NCBI RefSeq assembly: GCF_013371215.1
Contig: NZ_JABWMH010000003.1
Coordinates: 1 to 64,000 of the forward strand
Direction of reading: 5' to 3'
Origin: Parasphingorhabdus flavimaris
GTDB taxonomy: Bacteria; Pseudomonadota; Alphaproteobacteria; Sphingomonadales; Sphingomonadaceae
Length of the DNA stretch: 64,000 nt
How positions within the stretch are numbered: the stretch's first letter is position 1; every line of letters starts with the position of its first letter. The notes under the pieces were generated by a model. That model did not search any database. It was not told the DNA's origin and saw only the letters and a program-made list of their open reading frames with translations. Shown one piece after another: positions 53,454 through 61,927 of this stretch. Position numbers and translations under genes: made by a program.

Positions 53454-54413
53454 ATGGCAAGCAATGATATCGTAGACCAGTGGGCAGCGTCGCATGACCT
53501 GCCCGCATGGTTCGTGCAGGCGATGGACGTGCCGCGCGAGGAAGCCTTTGTCGAAGTAGACGGGCACAAGGTGCATTATTTTCGATGGGGTCAGCGCGGC
53601 AAGCCGCCGCTGCTGATGACCCACGGCTTTCTCGCCCACGCGCGCTGCTTTGCCTTTATCGCGCCTTTCCTCGCAGAAGACCATGATATCATCGCTTATG
53701 ACCTGGCGGGGATGGGCGACAGCGAGATGATCGACGATTGCAACGGCGAGAAGCGTGCCAGAGGCATGGTTGCGGTGGCCGATGCTCTCGATCTGTTTGC
53801 CGGTCCGGTGAAGCCCAAGATCATTGCCCACAGCTTTGGTTCCGGCGTGGCCCTGACCGCGATGGAAATGGCGGGAGAGCGGTTTGGCGGTCTGATCATC
53901 TGTGACCTGATGATCATGCGACCCGAAAAGCTTGTCGCCCATTTTAGCCGCGGCGGCGGCCCTCCCGGTTCCGGCAAGTCGGACAAGCCCAATAATGTCT
54001 ATGCCGATTACGAGACCGCGCGCGGGCGCTTTGTTCTGGCCCCGCCGCAAGATGTACAGACTCCGTTCCTGCTCGAATATATGGCCTATCACAGCATGCG
54101 TGCGGTCGAGGATGGCTGGTCGTGGAAATTTGACCCGATGGTCTTCCACCGCAGCGAGAATGACCAGAGGCAATGGATGGAGGCACCGCAACGGATCGCC
54201 GATCTTCCGCACCGGCTGGCGATTGTCTATGGCGAGAAAAGCACATTGTTCGATCGCGACAGCGCTGCCTATCTGCGCGAACTGGGTGGTGATAATATTC
54301 CGATGATCGCCGTGCCCAATGCGAAACATCACCTGATGCTCGACGAGCCGCTCGCATTTGTCGCCGCTCTGCGCTCTGTTCTGACGATGTGGGAAGTTGA
54401 TGCTGGCGACTGA
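53454..54413 (+). CDS. Alpha/beta hydrolase
   Basis: A 319-residue alpha/beta hydrolase. MTHGFLAHAR is the oxyanion-hole segment, AHSFGSG holds the nucleophile Ser in an A-H-S-x-G elbow, and the catalytic His is in NAKHHLMLDEP near the C-terminus; the acidic residue is probably in YGEKSTLFDRD. Ten bases after the crotonase stop, so in the same operon. Substrate unknown; an ester or acyl thioester is plausible. Confidence 0.88.
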   Translation: MASNDIVDQWAASHDLPAWFVQAMDVPREEAFVEVDGHKVHYFRWGQRGKPPLLMTHGFLAHARCFAFIAPFLAEDHDIIAYDLAGMGDSEMIDDCNGEKRARGMVAVADALDLFAGPVKPKIIAHSFGSGVALTAMEMAGERFGGLIICDLMIMRPEKLVAHFSRGGGPPGSGKSDKPNNVYADYETARGRFVLAPPQDVQTPFLLEYMAYHSMRAVEDGWSWKFDPMVFHRSENDQRQWMEAPQRIADLPHRLAIVYGEKSTLFDRDSAAYLRELGGDNIPMIAVPNAKHHLMLDEPLAFVAALRSVLTMWEVDAGD

Positions 54414-54575
54414 AGGCTGTTTTGCGTCCCGTAGCTGATCGCCAGATGAACCATATCGGGCTCTTGCGACAATATGGTACAAAAAACCGGGAATCTGACA
54501 AAGGCCTGCGACAGGTCTCCCCTATTTCTGTCTGTGACGCCGCAGTTGGCGCCGGATAGAAAAAGGGAATTGAAG

Positions 54576-54974
54576 ATGAAAAAGTTTCTGATGGCTTTGG
54601 CAGTGACAACAATGGCGGTGTCCCCGGTGGTGACCGCTCAGGCTCAGGCTGCCCAGCACAAGACGGTCGAGAAGCGCGTGACCCAGAAAAATGGCAAACG
54701 GGTTGTGACAAAGACCACGACGACCAGAAATACCAAGCAGGATCGCAACGACAACCGGCGCTATGCCGCTGTTTCCCAGAAGAAATGGGCCAAGGGCCAG
54801 CGGTTCGACCGGCGCTATGCGACCAATTACCGGGTGATCGACAATCCCCGCGCCTATCGCCTGTCCAGCGCACCGCGTGGATACCAGTGGGTGCGGTCGG
54901 GTAATGATGCGGTGCTGATCGCGATAACCAGCGGCCTCATCGGAGCGGTTATCGGAAACGCGATTGCGCGCTGA
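54576..54974 (+). CDS. Small RcnB-family exported protein
   Basis: A 132-residue protein. A signal peptide ends TAQAQA; a Lys/Arg/Thr-rich linker follows, then the RcnB-like domain (SAPRGYQWVRSGNDAVLIAITSG, split as SAPRGYQWVRSGNDAV) with a hydrophobic Gly-rich end, LIGAVIGNAIAR. GGGAATTGAAG precedes the ATG at 54576. Possible metal homeostasis role by family only. Confidence 0.85.
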   Translation: MKKFLMALAVTTMAVSPVVTAQAQAAQHKTVEKRVTQKNGKRVVTKTTTTRNTKQDRNDNRRYAAVSQKKWAKGQRFDRRYATNYRVIDNPRAYRLSSAPRGYQWVRSGNDAVLIAITSGLIGAVIGNAIAR

Positions 54975-55000
54975 ACCGAATGATCAATCCACAATTAGAC

Positions 55001-55032
55001 AAAAGCCCCCGGAAGCGATTCCGGGGGCTTTT
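55001..55032. terminator. Bidirectional intrinsic terminator
   Basis: AAAAGCCCCCGGAA-GCGA-TTCCGGGGGCTTTT, a perfect 14-bp stem with a 4-nt loop between two convergent genes. It ends in four T on both strands. Confidence 0.92.
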
Positions 55033-55040
55033 CTGTTCGT

Positions 55041-56018
55041 TCAGGCAGCCATGAATCCCTTGAGCCGTTGATTGATGATCTGGTCCGCCTCGGCCATGAT
55101 CCGGTCGATCAGTTCCTGGCATGTCGGGATATCGTTGATCAGGCCGGCAACCATGCCGCAGCTCCATGCGCCAGCATCCATTGTGCCTTCTTTCATGATC
55201 TTGGGATAGACGCCCGCGACCTGTTCGATCACGTCGGAGAATTGCAGGTCTGCGCCTTTTTCCTTTTCGATTTCGAGCAGGCGTTCGACAGCGCTATTGG
55301 TCAGCACCCGTTCTGTGTTGCGCAGGGGGCGCATCACGAGTCGGGTGTCGAGTTCGCTGGCCGCGACGATCGCGTCTTTCACATTCTGGTGCACCGGTGC
55401 TTCCTTGGTGGCGATGAAGCGGGTGCCCATGTTCATGCCTTCCGCGCCCATCGCGAGCGAGGCAACGAGGCTGCGGCCGTCGGCCTGGCCACCGGAGGAA
55501 ACGAACGGAATGTCCAGCTCGTCGGCAGCGCGGGGCAGCAGGATCATGTTCGGGATATCGTCTTCGCCGGGGTGGCCGCCGCATTCGAATCCGTCGACCG
55601 AGACCGCGTCACAGCCGATGCTCTGGGCCTTCAGCGCGTGGCGGACGGCGGTGCATTTGTGGATCACCTTGATGCCGGCGTCGTGCAATGCGGGCAGCAC
55701 CTGAACCGGGTTGTTGCCGGCGGTTTCGACGACCTTGACGCCGCCTTCGATGATCGCCTTGACCATGCCTTCATAATCGGGCGAGTTGACCACCGGCAGG
55801 AAGGTCAGGTTCACGCCGAACGGCTTGTCTGTCATGTCCCGGCATTTGGCGATTTCGTCGGCCAGTGCGGCGGCGGAAGGCTGGGTCAGTGCAGTGATGA
55901 TACCGAGGCCACCGGCGTTCGACACAGCAGCTGCGAGCTCGGCGAATCCGACATAATGCATGCCGCCCTGAATGATCGGATGTTCGATACCGAATAGCTC
56001 TGTAATGCGTGTTTTCAT
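55041..56018 (-). CDS. Nitronate monooxygenase-like flavoprotein
   Basis: A 325-residue FMN TIM-barrel protein. IEHPIIQGGMHYVGFAELAAA at the N-terminus (read as HPIIQGGMHYV), VDGFECGGHPGEDD, and GQADGRSLVASLAMGAEGMNMGTRF (phosphate-binding GGQADG loop) fit the 2-nitropropane dioxygenase/enoyl reductase group. Relatives in acyl-CoA loci may act as flavin reductases rather than on nitronates. The ATG at 56018 is preferred over 56054. A shared palindrome lies 58 bp upstream. Confidence 0.88.
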   Translation of the reverse strand: MKTRITELFGIEHPIIQGGMHYVGFAELAAAVSNAGGLGIITALTQPSAAALADEIAKCRDMTDKPFGVNLTFLPVVNSPDYEGMVKAIIEGGVKVVETAGNNPVQVLPALHDAGIKVIHKCTAVRHALKAQSIGCDAVSVDGFECGGHPGEDDIPNMILLPRAADELDIPFVSSGGQADGRSLVASLAMGAEGMNMGTRFIATKEAPVHQNVKDAIVAASELDTRLVMRPLRNTERVLTNSAVERLLEIEKEKGADLQFSDVIEQVAGVYPKIMKEGTMDAGAWSCGMVAGLINDIPTCQELIDRIMAEADQIINQRLKGFMAA

Positions 56019-56075
56019 GGACTTAGCTCCTGTTACTGGAAGGATTGGAAGCATGTCTGCTCCCTTCCGGAATTA

Positions 56076-56093
56076 TTTAATCGCGCGATTAAC
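56076..56093. promoter_or_regulatory. Shared 18-bp palindrome, copy 3
   Basis: TTTAATC-GCGC-GATTAAC, six-bp perfect arms with a 4-bp centre, lying 58 bp before the nitronate-monooxygenase-like gene (minus strand). It overlaps the last codons of the preceding minus-strand gene. Confidence 0.6.
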
Positions 56094-57117
56094 TAGCAAC
56101 CCATTGACCGGTTGTCACGCCTTTCCAGATATCGTCGGGCGACGTTACGGCGAGCGCTTCTCCGAGCCGTTTCGACCAAAGATGTTCATTGCCCAGCGCA
56201 TCGCGCCAGGCCCAAAGGCGGCGGGTATAATGGTGCAGATCATATTCCTGCGTATAGCCCATCGCGCCGTGGACCTGATGGAAGGGCACGGTGACCGCCT
56301 CTACGCTGTGACCGATCTGGACCTTGGCGACCACCGCCTCGTGCCAGGCCTGTTCCGGATCGTCGCTGTGGCGGGCGATGGCGCTGGCCGCCTGCGTGGC
56401 CGCCATGGTCGCGGCGGCGCATTCGGACGCGGCGACCGCCAGCTGCTGCTGGATCGCCTGGAATTTCGACAGCGGCCGGCCGAATTGTTCGCGCTGGGTG
56501 ACATAGTCGATCGACAGGCCCAGAGCGCTCTCCATCGCCGCTGCCATCTGCACGGCGCGAACGGTCAGGATCAGCGCTTCGATTCCGCGGCGGGAGAGAT
56601 CGGTCTTCGCCGATTGCTCTGCCAGATGTCCGGAAAAGATGAACTGCGTCATGCCATCGGGTGACAGCGATTCTTCCGGCGAGCGGACGGCGACGCGGTT
56701 GTCGAACAGCGAGATTTCGTGATGCGCCTCGTCGAACAGGACGATCTTGTCGGCGTGCATGCCAAAGGGAATGTCGGCGCTCGGGGTGTGACCGCTGAGC
56801 GCAAAGCTGGCGCTGCCGTCTGCCGGGGAAAGACCGGCCCGGTCGAGCATCCAGTTGGCGATCAATGTTTCGGCAAATGGCACCGGGGAAGCGGCCTGCG
56901 CGGAAGCCCAGATCGCGCCAAAGACCTCGTCATGGTCGGCACCAAAGCCGCCATTGGCTTCGCTGACCCAGGCCAACGGCAGCCCGTTTTCGGTCAGCGC
57001 GTCCCAGAGCGCCTGCGGATATTGGCCCGCTTCGGCTTCGTGCGGGACGTCGCGTGCGCACAGGTCGGTATAGATTTTCGTGGCCGTTTCGGCGACCATG
57101 CCTTGTGTGTTTATCAT
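56089..57117 (-). CDS. Acyl-CoA dehydrogenase (second of pair 2)
   Basis: A 342-residue short member. The central SEPGAGSD-type motif is absent; YVTQREQFGRPLSKFQAIQQ and VHGAMGYTQEYDLHHYTRR are present. Together with the longer dehydrogenase upstream (57236-58390, same strand), a REP-like repeat between, it repeats the arrangement of pair 1. Start at the ATG at 57117. The regulatory palindrome overlaps its stop region. Confidence 0.88.
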   Translation of the reverse strand: MINTQGMVAETATKIYTDLCARDVPHEAEAGQYPQALWDALTENGLPLAWVSEANGGFGADHDEVFGAIWASAQAASPVPFAETLIANWMLDRAGLSPADGSASFALSGHTPSADIPFGMHADKIVLFDEAHHEISLFDNRVAVRSPEESLSPDGMTQFIFSGHLAEQSAKTDLSRRGIEALILTVRAVQMAAAMESALGLSIDYVTQREQFGRPLSKFQAIQQQLAVAASECAAATMAATQAASAIARHSDDPEQAWHEAVVAKVQIGHSVEAVTVPFHQVHGAMGYTQEYDLHHYTRRLWAWRDALGNEHLWSKRLGEALAVTSPDDIWKGVTTGQWVAS

Positions 57118-57141
57118 GGTATCAATTTGCCTTGAATGGAT

Positions 57142-57212
57142 CCGTTCGCACTGAGCTTGTCGAAGTGCGGTTGTTGCCGATCGCTGTCCTTCGACAGGCT
57201 CAGGACGAACGG
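57142..57212. repeat. REP-like inverted repeat, copy 4
   Basis: CCGTTCGCACTGAGCTTGTC with inverted arm CTTCGACAGGCTCAGGACG, between the two acyl-CoA dehydrogenase genes of pair 2. Confidence 0.85.
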
Positions 57213-57235
57213 TGTGCAGTGCATGATTTCCGACA

Positions 57236-58390
57236 TCATCTGAGCCCCAATTGCCGTGCGGTGATCCCGCGCATCACTTCGGTTGTACCGCCGCGCAAGG
57301 TGTTGGGCGGAGAGCGCAGCACGCCGATATTCATGATCCGCCGCATGTCCGGGCTCCAGTCCTCGGACGGCAGATCGTTGAGCATCGCCCGCACCTGCTG
57401 GGTCAGGTCATTTTCCAGCCGGTTGCCGAGATCCTTGACCAGCGCCGCTTCGGTCTCCGGCGACACGCCCTGATCGAGCAGATTGGCAATGCCCCAGGAC
57501 ATGCCTTTCAGCGTGCGCAGGCTGGCGATCAGCTTGCCGAGCCGGGCGTGGCTGTCCGACCCCATTTTTCCGCTCAGCTGATAGAGGGCGGTTTCCAGCG
57601 TGATATAGCTGGACAGGAAGCGTTCCGGTCCGGAGCGTTCCATCGCCAGCTCGCCGGTCACCTGTTTCCAGCCGCCGCCTTCCTCGCCGAGCAGGCAGTC
57701 GTCGGGGACGATCACATCCTCGAAATAGACTTCGTTGAAATGGGCGTCGCCCGACAGGTCGACAATCGGCTTGATGGTGACGCCGGGCAGGCTGAGGTCG
57801 ATCATGATCTGCGACAGGCCGACATGGCGGTTGCGGCCATCGGCGGGCGAGGTACGCAGCAGGGCTACCATATAATGGCACATATGCGCGCCGGAGGACC
57901 AGATTTTCTGGCCGTTGATCTTCCAGCCTTCGGGCACTTTCTCGGCTTTGGTTTTGACATTGGCGAGATCGGAGCCCGCGCCCGGTTCGCTGAGACCGAT
58001 GGCAAAATAACATTCGCCGGCGGCGATGCGCGGCAGGATATCGAGCTTCTGCTCTTCGGTGCCATGGGCGATCAGCATCGGTGCGTGCTGGCGGTCGGCG
58101 ATCCAGTGGGCGGCGACGGGCGCGCCCGAACGAAGGGTCTCCTCGGTGACAATATAGCGTTCCAGCGCGCTTTTGTCGTGGCCGCCATATTGGCTCGACC
58201 AGGTCAGGCCGATCCAGCCGCGCTTGCCCATCTTCCTCGAAAATTCCGGATCGGCGGAGGCCATCCAGCATTCCGGTTCGGGCCGGAAATTGCCCGCCTC
58301 GCGCTCTTGCCTGAGAAAGGCCTGCAATTCGCTGCGCAAATCTTCGAGCGCCGGATCGGGCTGGACGACGGGGAAGTTAAATCTTTGCAT
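57236..58390 (-). CDS. Acyl-CoA dehydrogenase (first of pair 2)
   Basis: A 384-residue member. IGLSEPGAGSDLANVKTKAE and GQKIWSSGAHMCHYM are the FAD/substrate signatures; the C-terminal MCAD Glu position reads LRGGTTEVMRG. YGGHDKSALERYI near the N-terminus is typical of the FadE group with paired partners. Transcribed ahead of the shorter partner. ATG at 58390. Confidence 0.92.
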   Translation of the reverse strand: MQRFNFPVVQPDPALEDLRSELQAFLRQEREAGNFRPEPECWMASADPEFSRKMGKRGWIGLTWSSQYGGHDKSALERYIVTEETLRSGAPVAAHWIADRQHAPMLIAHGTEEQKLDILPRIAAGECYFAIGLSEPGAGSDLANVKTKAEKVPEGWKINGQKIWSSGAHMCHYMVALLRTSPADGRNRHVGLSQIMIDLSLPGVTIKPIVDLSGDAHFNEVYFEDVIVPDDCLLGEEGGGWKQVTGELAMERSGPERFLSSYITLETALYQLSGKMGSDSHARLGKLIASLRTLKGMSWGIANLLDQGVSPETEAALVKDLGNRLENDLTQQVRAMLNDLPSEDWSPDMRRIMNIGVLRSPPNTLRGGTTEVMRGITARQLGLR

Positions 58391-58413
58391 GGATAATCCT
58401 TATTACAGCAGAC

Positions 58414-58477
58414 CCGTTCGTGCTGAGCCTGTCGAAGCACCTTGGCAAGCGTCCTTCGACAGGCTCAGGACGAACGG
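58414..58477. repeat. REP-like inverted repeat, copy 5
   Basis: CCGTTCGTGCTGAGCCTGTC with inverted arm CTTCGACAGGCTCAGGACG; the left arm is slightly changed. It lies between the MBL-hydrolase and dehydrogenase genes. Confidence 0.85.
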
Positions 58478-58495
58478 TGCTTGGCGTAGACCCGG

Positions 58496-60457
58496 TCACG
58501 GCGTCACAATATCAAATTGCGGATTTACCTCATCCAGCGCGCCGAACATAGCTGCCATTAAGGCCGCATTGCCACTGATCAGCATTTCCTTGTTCTCGAT
58601 CAGCGCCTGCGGGTTGGCCTGGCGCATCAGCAATTTGGTGAACAGGGCGCGGCTGATCGTGATCTGCGTGTCCGATCCGTCGGCGGTGACGGCATAATCC
58701 TCGCCGCGCGGGAACATCACGCTCTTGCCGAGATCGATGCTGACTGCCTCTTTGCGGTCCGGGAACCAGAAGCGGATGATGCCGCCATCGCCCTGCATCT
58801 TGGTCGGGTTGAATCGGGTCGCCATGGCGTCGAACAGATCGACAGCGGGAATGCCACTCAAGACTTTCTCATTGGCGGTGCTGATCGAGTCCTTGACATT
58901 GTTGCCCTCGCGCAGCTCTTTCGCGCCGACCAGATAGATATTGCGCCAGGTCCCGGCCTCGGTCTGGAAGCCGAGCTGTTCATAGGTCGAGGCCAGCCAG
59001 TTCTTGGCAGTCTGGTCGGCGGGATCGGCGAAGACCAGATGGTTGAAAACGGTTGCCGCCCAGCGATAGTCGCCAGCGGCAAAGGCTTTTTCACCGACCG
59101 CCAGCGCCTTGTCGGCGCCGCCCATCGCAGCGACATATTTTTGCGAGGCTTCGACCGGTGGCAGTTGGTGATAATGGGCGGGAACCGCGTCCCACCAGCC
59201 GAAATAGCGCTGGTAGACCGCCTTGCTGTTGTGATTGAGCGTGCCGTAATAGTCGCGCACGCCAAAGTCGCTCTGGGCGAAATCCGGCTCGCCGATATTT
59301 TCGGCAATTTCGTGCATCGTCGCGCCCTGATTGGCCTGTCTCATGGTCTGGTCATGGACATAGCGATAGATGCCGCGCTGGTTTTTCAGCGCCGCCTGGA
59401 CATTGTCGCTGCCCCAGGTCGGCCAGTGATGCGAAGCCAGCATCAGCTCCGATTTTGCGCCATAGCGGGCGAGCATCTCGTCGATCACCTTGCTCCATTT
59501 CAGCGTGTCGCGGACCAGCGCGCCGCGCGGCGTCAGCACATTGTGGAAGGTGCGGGTCACAACCTCGGCGGTGTGCAGTGCCTTATATTGCGGCAGGTAG
59601 AAGACCAGCTCGGCCGGTGCCTCGGTCTCGCCGGCGTCCATGAAGTCGAAGCTGATCCCGTCGACCATCAGCGTCTCGCCATTCTTGCTGATCGACCGGG
59701 TCGGTGGCACCAGAGCGACATCGCCACTCGACAGTTTCTGGCCGAGGCCGCCGCCGACATGGCCGGTCTTGCCGACGGGCAGGGCGGTGCCGAACTGGAA
59801 TTGCACCCGCCGGTTCATCGCGGTGCCGGCGATCACGCTCTCGCCGATCGACTCCGCCAGCCAGCCATGCGGGGCGATGACTTCGATCTTGCCGGACCGG
59901 ATATCCTCTGGCGAAGCCACACCGGCGACACCGCCAAAATGGTCGCCATGGCTATGGGTGAAAATCACCGCGACGACCGGCCGGTCACCGAGCGTCTTGT
60001 TGGCCAGCGCCAGCCCGGCCTTTGCCGGCGCCGGAGTGGTCAGCGGATCGATGACGATCCAGCCGGTCTTGCCGGCGATCAAGGTCATCTGCGCCAGATC
60101 ATAGCCGCGTATCTGGTAGATTCCGGGCACGACCTCGAACAGGCCGTGGATGCTGTTGAGCTTGCCCTGCCGCCAGAGCGAGGGATTGACGGTGTCGGGC
60201 GCGTCGCCCTGCAGAAATTCGAACTGGCGTGAATCCCATGCGACCGATCCGTCGGCGTTGAGGATCTGGTCCTCTTCGATACGGGCGAGAAAACCGCGAT
60301 TGGCATTTTCAAAATCTGTCTGGTCGGCAATCGGCAGGCTGGCCGCGACTTTGGCATTGGCGGCCCTGGTGGCTTCGGTGGCGACGCCTTGCGGAGGAAC
60401 GGCCTGAACCGGGACCGCCATCATCAGGGCAATCAGTGAAACAGCGGTCTTGTTCAT
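58496..60457 (-). CDS. Alkylsulfatase-like metallo-beta-lactamase fold hydrolase, exported
   Basis: A 653-residue protein. A signal peptide ends VPVQA. The metallo-beta-lactamase motif THSHGDHFGG (about 165-174) gives H-x-H-x-D-H; further ligands are E in APAELVFYLP, HTAE and H in ASHHWPTWG. The order catalytic domain, dimerisation helices (about 420-510) and SCP2-like C-terminal domain (about 530-650) is that of SdsA1-type secondary alkylsulfatases, which remove sulfate from SDS-like chains. The freed alcohol could enter the neighbouring beta-oxidation genes. ATG at 60457. Confidence 0.9.
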   Translation of the reverse strand: MNKTAVSLIALMMAVPVQAVPPQGVATEATRAANAKVAASLPIADQTDFENANRGFLARIEEDQILNADGSVAWDSRQFEFLQGDAPDTVNPSLWRQGKLNSIHGLFEVVPGIYQIRGYDLAQMTLIAGKTGWIVIDPLTTPAPAKAGLALANKTLGDRPVVAVIFTHSHGDHFGGVAGVASPEDIRSGKIEVIAPHGWLAESIGESVIAGTAMNRRVQFQFGTALPVGKTGHVGGGLGQKLSSGDVALVPPTRSISKNGETLMVDGISFDFMDAGETEAPAELVFYLPQYKALHTAEVVTRTFHNVLTPRGALVRDTLKWSKVIDEMLARYGAKSELMLASHHWPTWGSDNVQAALKNQRGIYRYVHDQTMRQANQGATMHEIAENIGEPDFAQSDFGVRDYYGTLNHNSKAVYQRYFGWWDAVPAHYHQLPPVEASQKYVAAMGGADKALAVGEKAFAAGDYRWAATVFNHLVFADPADQTAKNWLASTYEQLGFQTEAGTWRNIYLVGAKELREGNNVKDSISTANEKVLSGIPAVDLFDAMATRFNPTKMQGDGGIIRFWFPDRKEAVSIDLGKSVMFPRGEDYAVTADGSDTQITISRALFTKLLMRQANPQALIENKEMLISGNAALMAAMFGALDEVNPQFDIVTP

Positions 60458-60547
60458 TCTCTCTCTCCTTCAGATGCCCCTGTATATCAGAGGTCTATCT
60501 CCCGAAATTCCCGTCATGCGCCATGGGAAGAAGTATCTCCCGATCAA

Positions 60548-61345
60548 TCACGCCCCCTTGAACACCGGTTTGCGTTTTTCCAAGATCGCGTCAATCGCCT
60601 CGCGGTGGTCATCGAGCTGCTGCAAGACACCCTGGAACAAGGCCGCCTGATCGAGATTTTCCTTCAGCGTCACGCTCTGCGCGGTGCGGACCAGTTCCTT
60701 GGTCTTGCGGATCGCCAGAGGTGGCAGGCCGACAACCATTTCGGCCAGTTCATAGGCGCGCTCGAGCAGCTTGTCGTTCGTCACCACTTCCGACACCAGA
60801 CCATAATCCAGCGCCTTTGCGGCGTCGATAAATTCGCCGGTGAACAGCATCTGGTTGGCCCGCGCCTGCCCGATGATCCGCGGCAGCAACCACGCGCCGC
60901 CGTCTCCGGGAATGATTCCCACGCGCAGGAAGCTCTCGGCGAAGATCGCGTCTTCGCCGGCAATCCGGATGTCGCACATGGTGCTCAGGTCATTGCCCGC
61001 GCCGATCGCATGGCCGTTGACTGCAGCGATTACCGGAACGGAAATTTGCGAGAAGGCGAGCGGAATGCGTTGGATGCCGGTCTTGTACCAGTTCTCGATT
61101 TCCAGCGGCGTCATATTCTGCTCGGCGGTCATCGCCTTGATCTCGTGGAGGTTGCCGCCCGAGGAAAAGCTCTTGCCGTTGGCGGCGAGTACGACGCAGC
61201 TGACCCCGGCATCGGCATCGGCCTTGTTGATTGCGTCGACCAGCGCCTCGCACAGGTCCTTCGACAGGGCGTTGCGCGTTTCCGGCTTGTTCAATGTAAT
61301 TGTAACGATGCGGTCATTTTTCTCGTAGAGAACGACGTCAGCCAT
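60548..61345 (-). CDS. Enoyl-CoA hydratase/isomerase family protein (crotonase)
   Basis: A 265-residue crotonase. ITLNKPETRNALSKDLCEAL, LAANGKSFSSGGNLHEIK (oxyanion hole), AVNGHAIGAGNDLSTMCDIRIA and RVGIIPGDGGAWLLPR with ASP/Glu positions in the usual places. Catalytic ECH Glu positions read as GNDLS and PGDGG, so an isomerase or specialised hydratase role is possible. GGAAAAGGAAATC precedes the ATG at 61345; the frame is open further upstream but that part overlaps the divergent gspH gene. Confidence 0.92.
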   Translation of the reverse strand: MADVVLYEKNDRIVTITLNKPETRNALSKDLCEALVDAINKADADAGVSCVVLAANGKSFSSGGNLHEIKAMTAEQNMTPLEIENWYKTGIQRIPLAFSQISVPVIAAVNGHAIGAGNDLSTMCDIRIAGEDAIFAESFLRVGIIPGDGGAWLLPRIIGQARANQMLFTGEFIDAAKALDYGLVSEVVTNDKLLERAYELAEMVVGLPPLAIRKTKELVRTAQSVTLKENLDQAALFQGVLQQLDDHREAIDAILEKRKPVFKGA

Positions 61346-61447
61346 CAAGATTTCCTTTTCCCAGCGTTTCTTTTCTATGCCTCCGTCATTGCAGGGGCCA
61401 AAGGATTCTGCAAGACTCGCTCCGATCAATTCGTTAAATGGACAATA

Positions 61448-61927
61448 ATGATCCTGCAGAATGACCCTGACCCTAGCGATAATGTTGCGGGCTTCACCCT
61501 TGTGGAACTGATGGTCGTGCTGCTGATCATCGGCCTGATGGCATCGATCGTCGTCTTTTCCTTTCCGTCCGGCAACAGCAATCTGGAAGAGGATGCCCAG
61601 CGTTTTGCCGCGCGCGCCGCGGCGCTGCGCGACAATGCGATCCTGCAATCGCGGCCGATGGCGGTGCAGGTCACTCCCTCCGGCTACAGTTTTCTCGAAC
61701 GGCGCAAGGGCAGCTGGTCGGCGATCGAGGACAAGCCGTTCGTGTCGACCGACTGGTCCAGCGGCGTCCGCGCGGCCACTGCTGAAAGCGGGTCGATGAT
61801 GATCAGTTTCGAAAGCACCGGGCTGCCCAGCGATCAGGCGGAACTGGTGCTGCAGGGCGACGGGCAAAGCCGCAGCGTCCTGATTGCGCCGATGGGCGAC
61901 GTGACGCTGGCCGGGGTGAGGCCATGA
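61448..61927 (+). CDS. gspH: Type II secretion pseudopilin GspH
   Basis: A 159-residue pseudopilin. GFTLVELMVVLLIIGLMASI carries the prepilin peptidase site (cleavage after Gly16, then Phe-Thr-Leu-Val-Glu) and the transmembrane helix; a GspH-like C-terminal beta domain follows. ATG at 61448 gives a 15-residue leader. It overlaps gspI by four bases. The other gsp genes are not adjacent. Confidence 0.88.
   Translation: MILQNDPDPSDNVAGFTLVELMVVLLIIGLMASIVVFSFPSGNSNLEEDAQRFAARAAALRDNAILQSRPMAVQVTPSGYSFLERRKGSWSAIEDKPFVSTDWSSGVRAATAESGSMMISFESTGLPSDQAELVLQGDGQSRSVLIAPMGDVTLAGVRP

Noticed and set aside
53001-54482. Minus-strand open frame of 493 codons
   Set aside because: Antisense of the crotonase and alpha/beta hydrolase genes, both with intact motifs.
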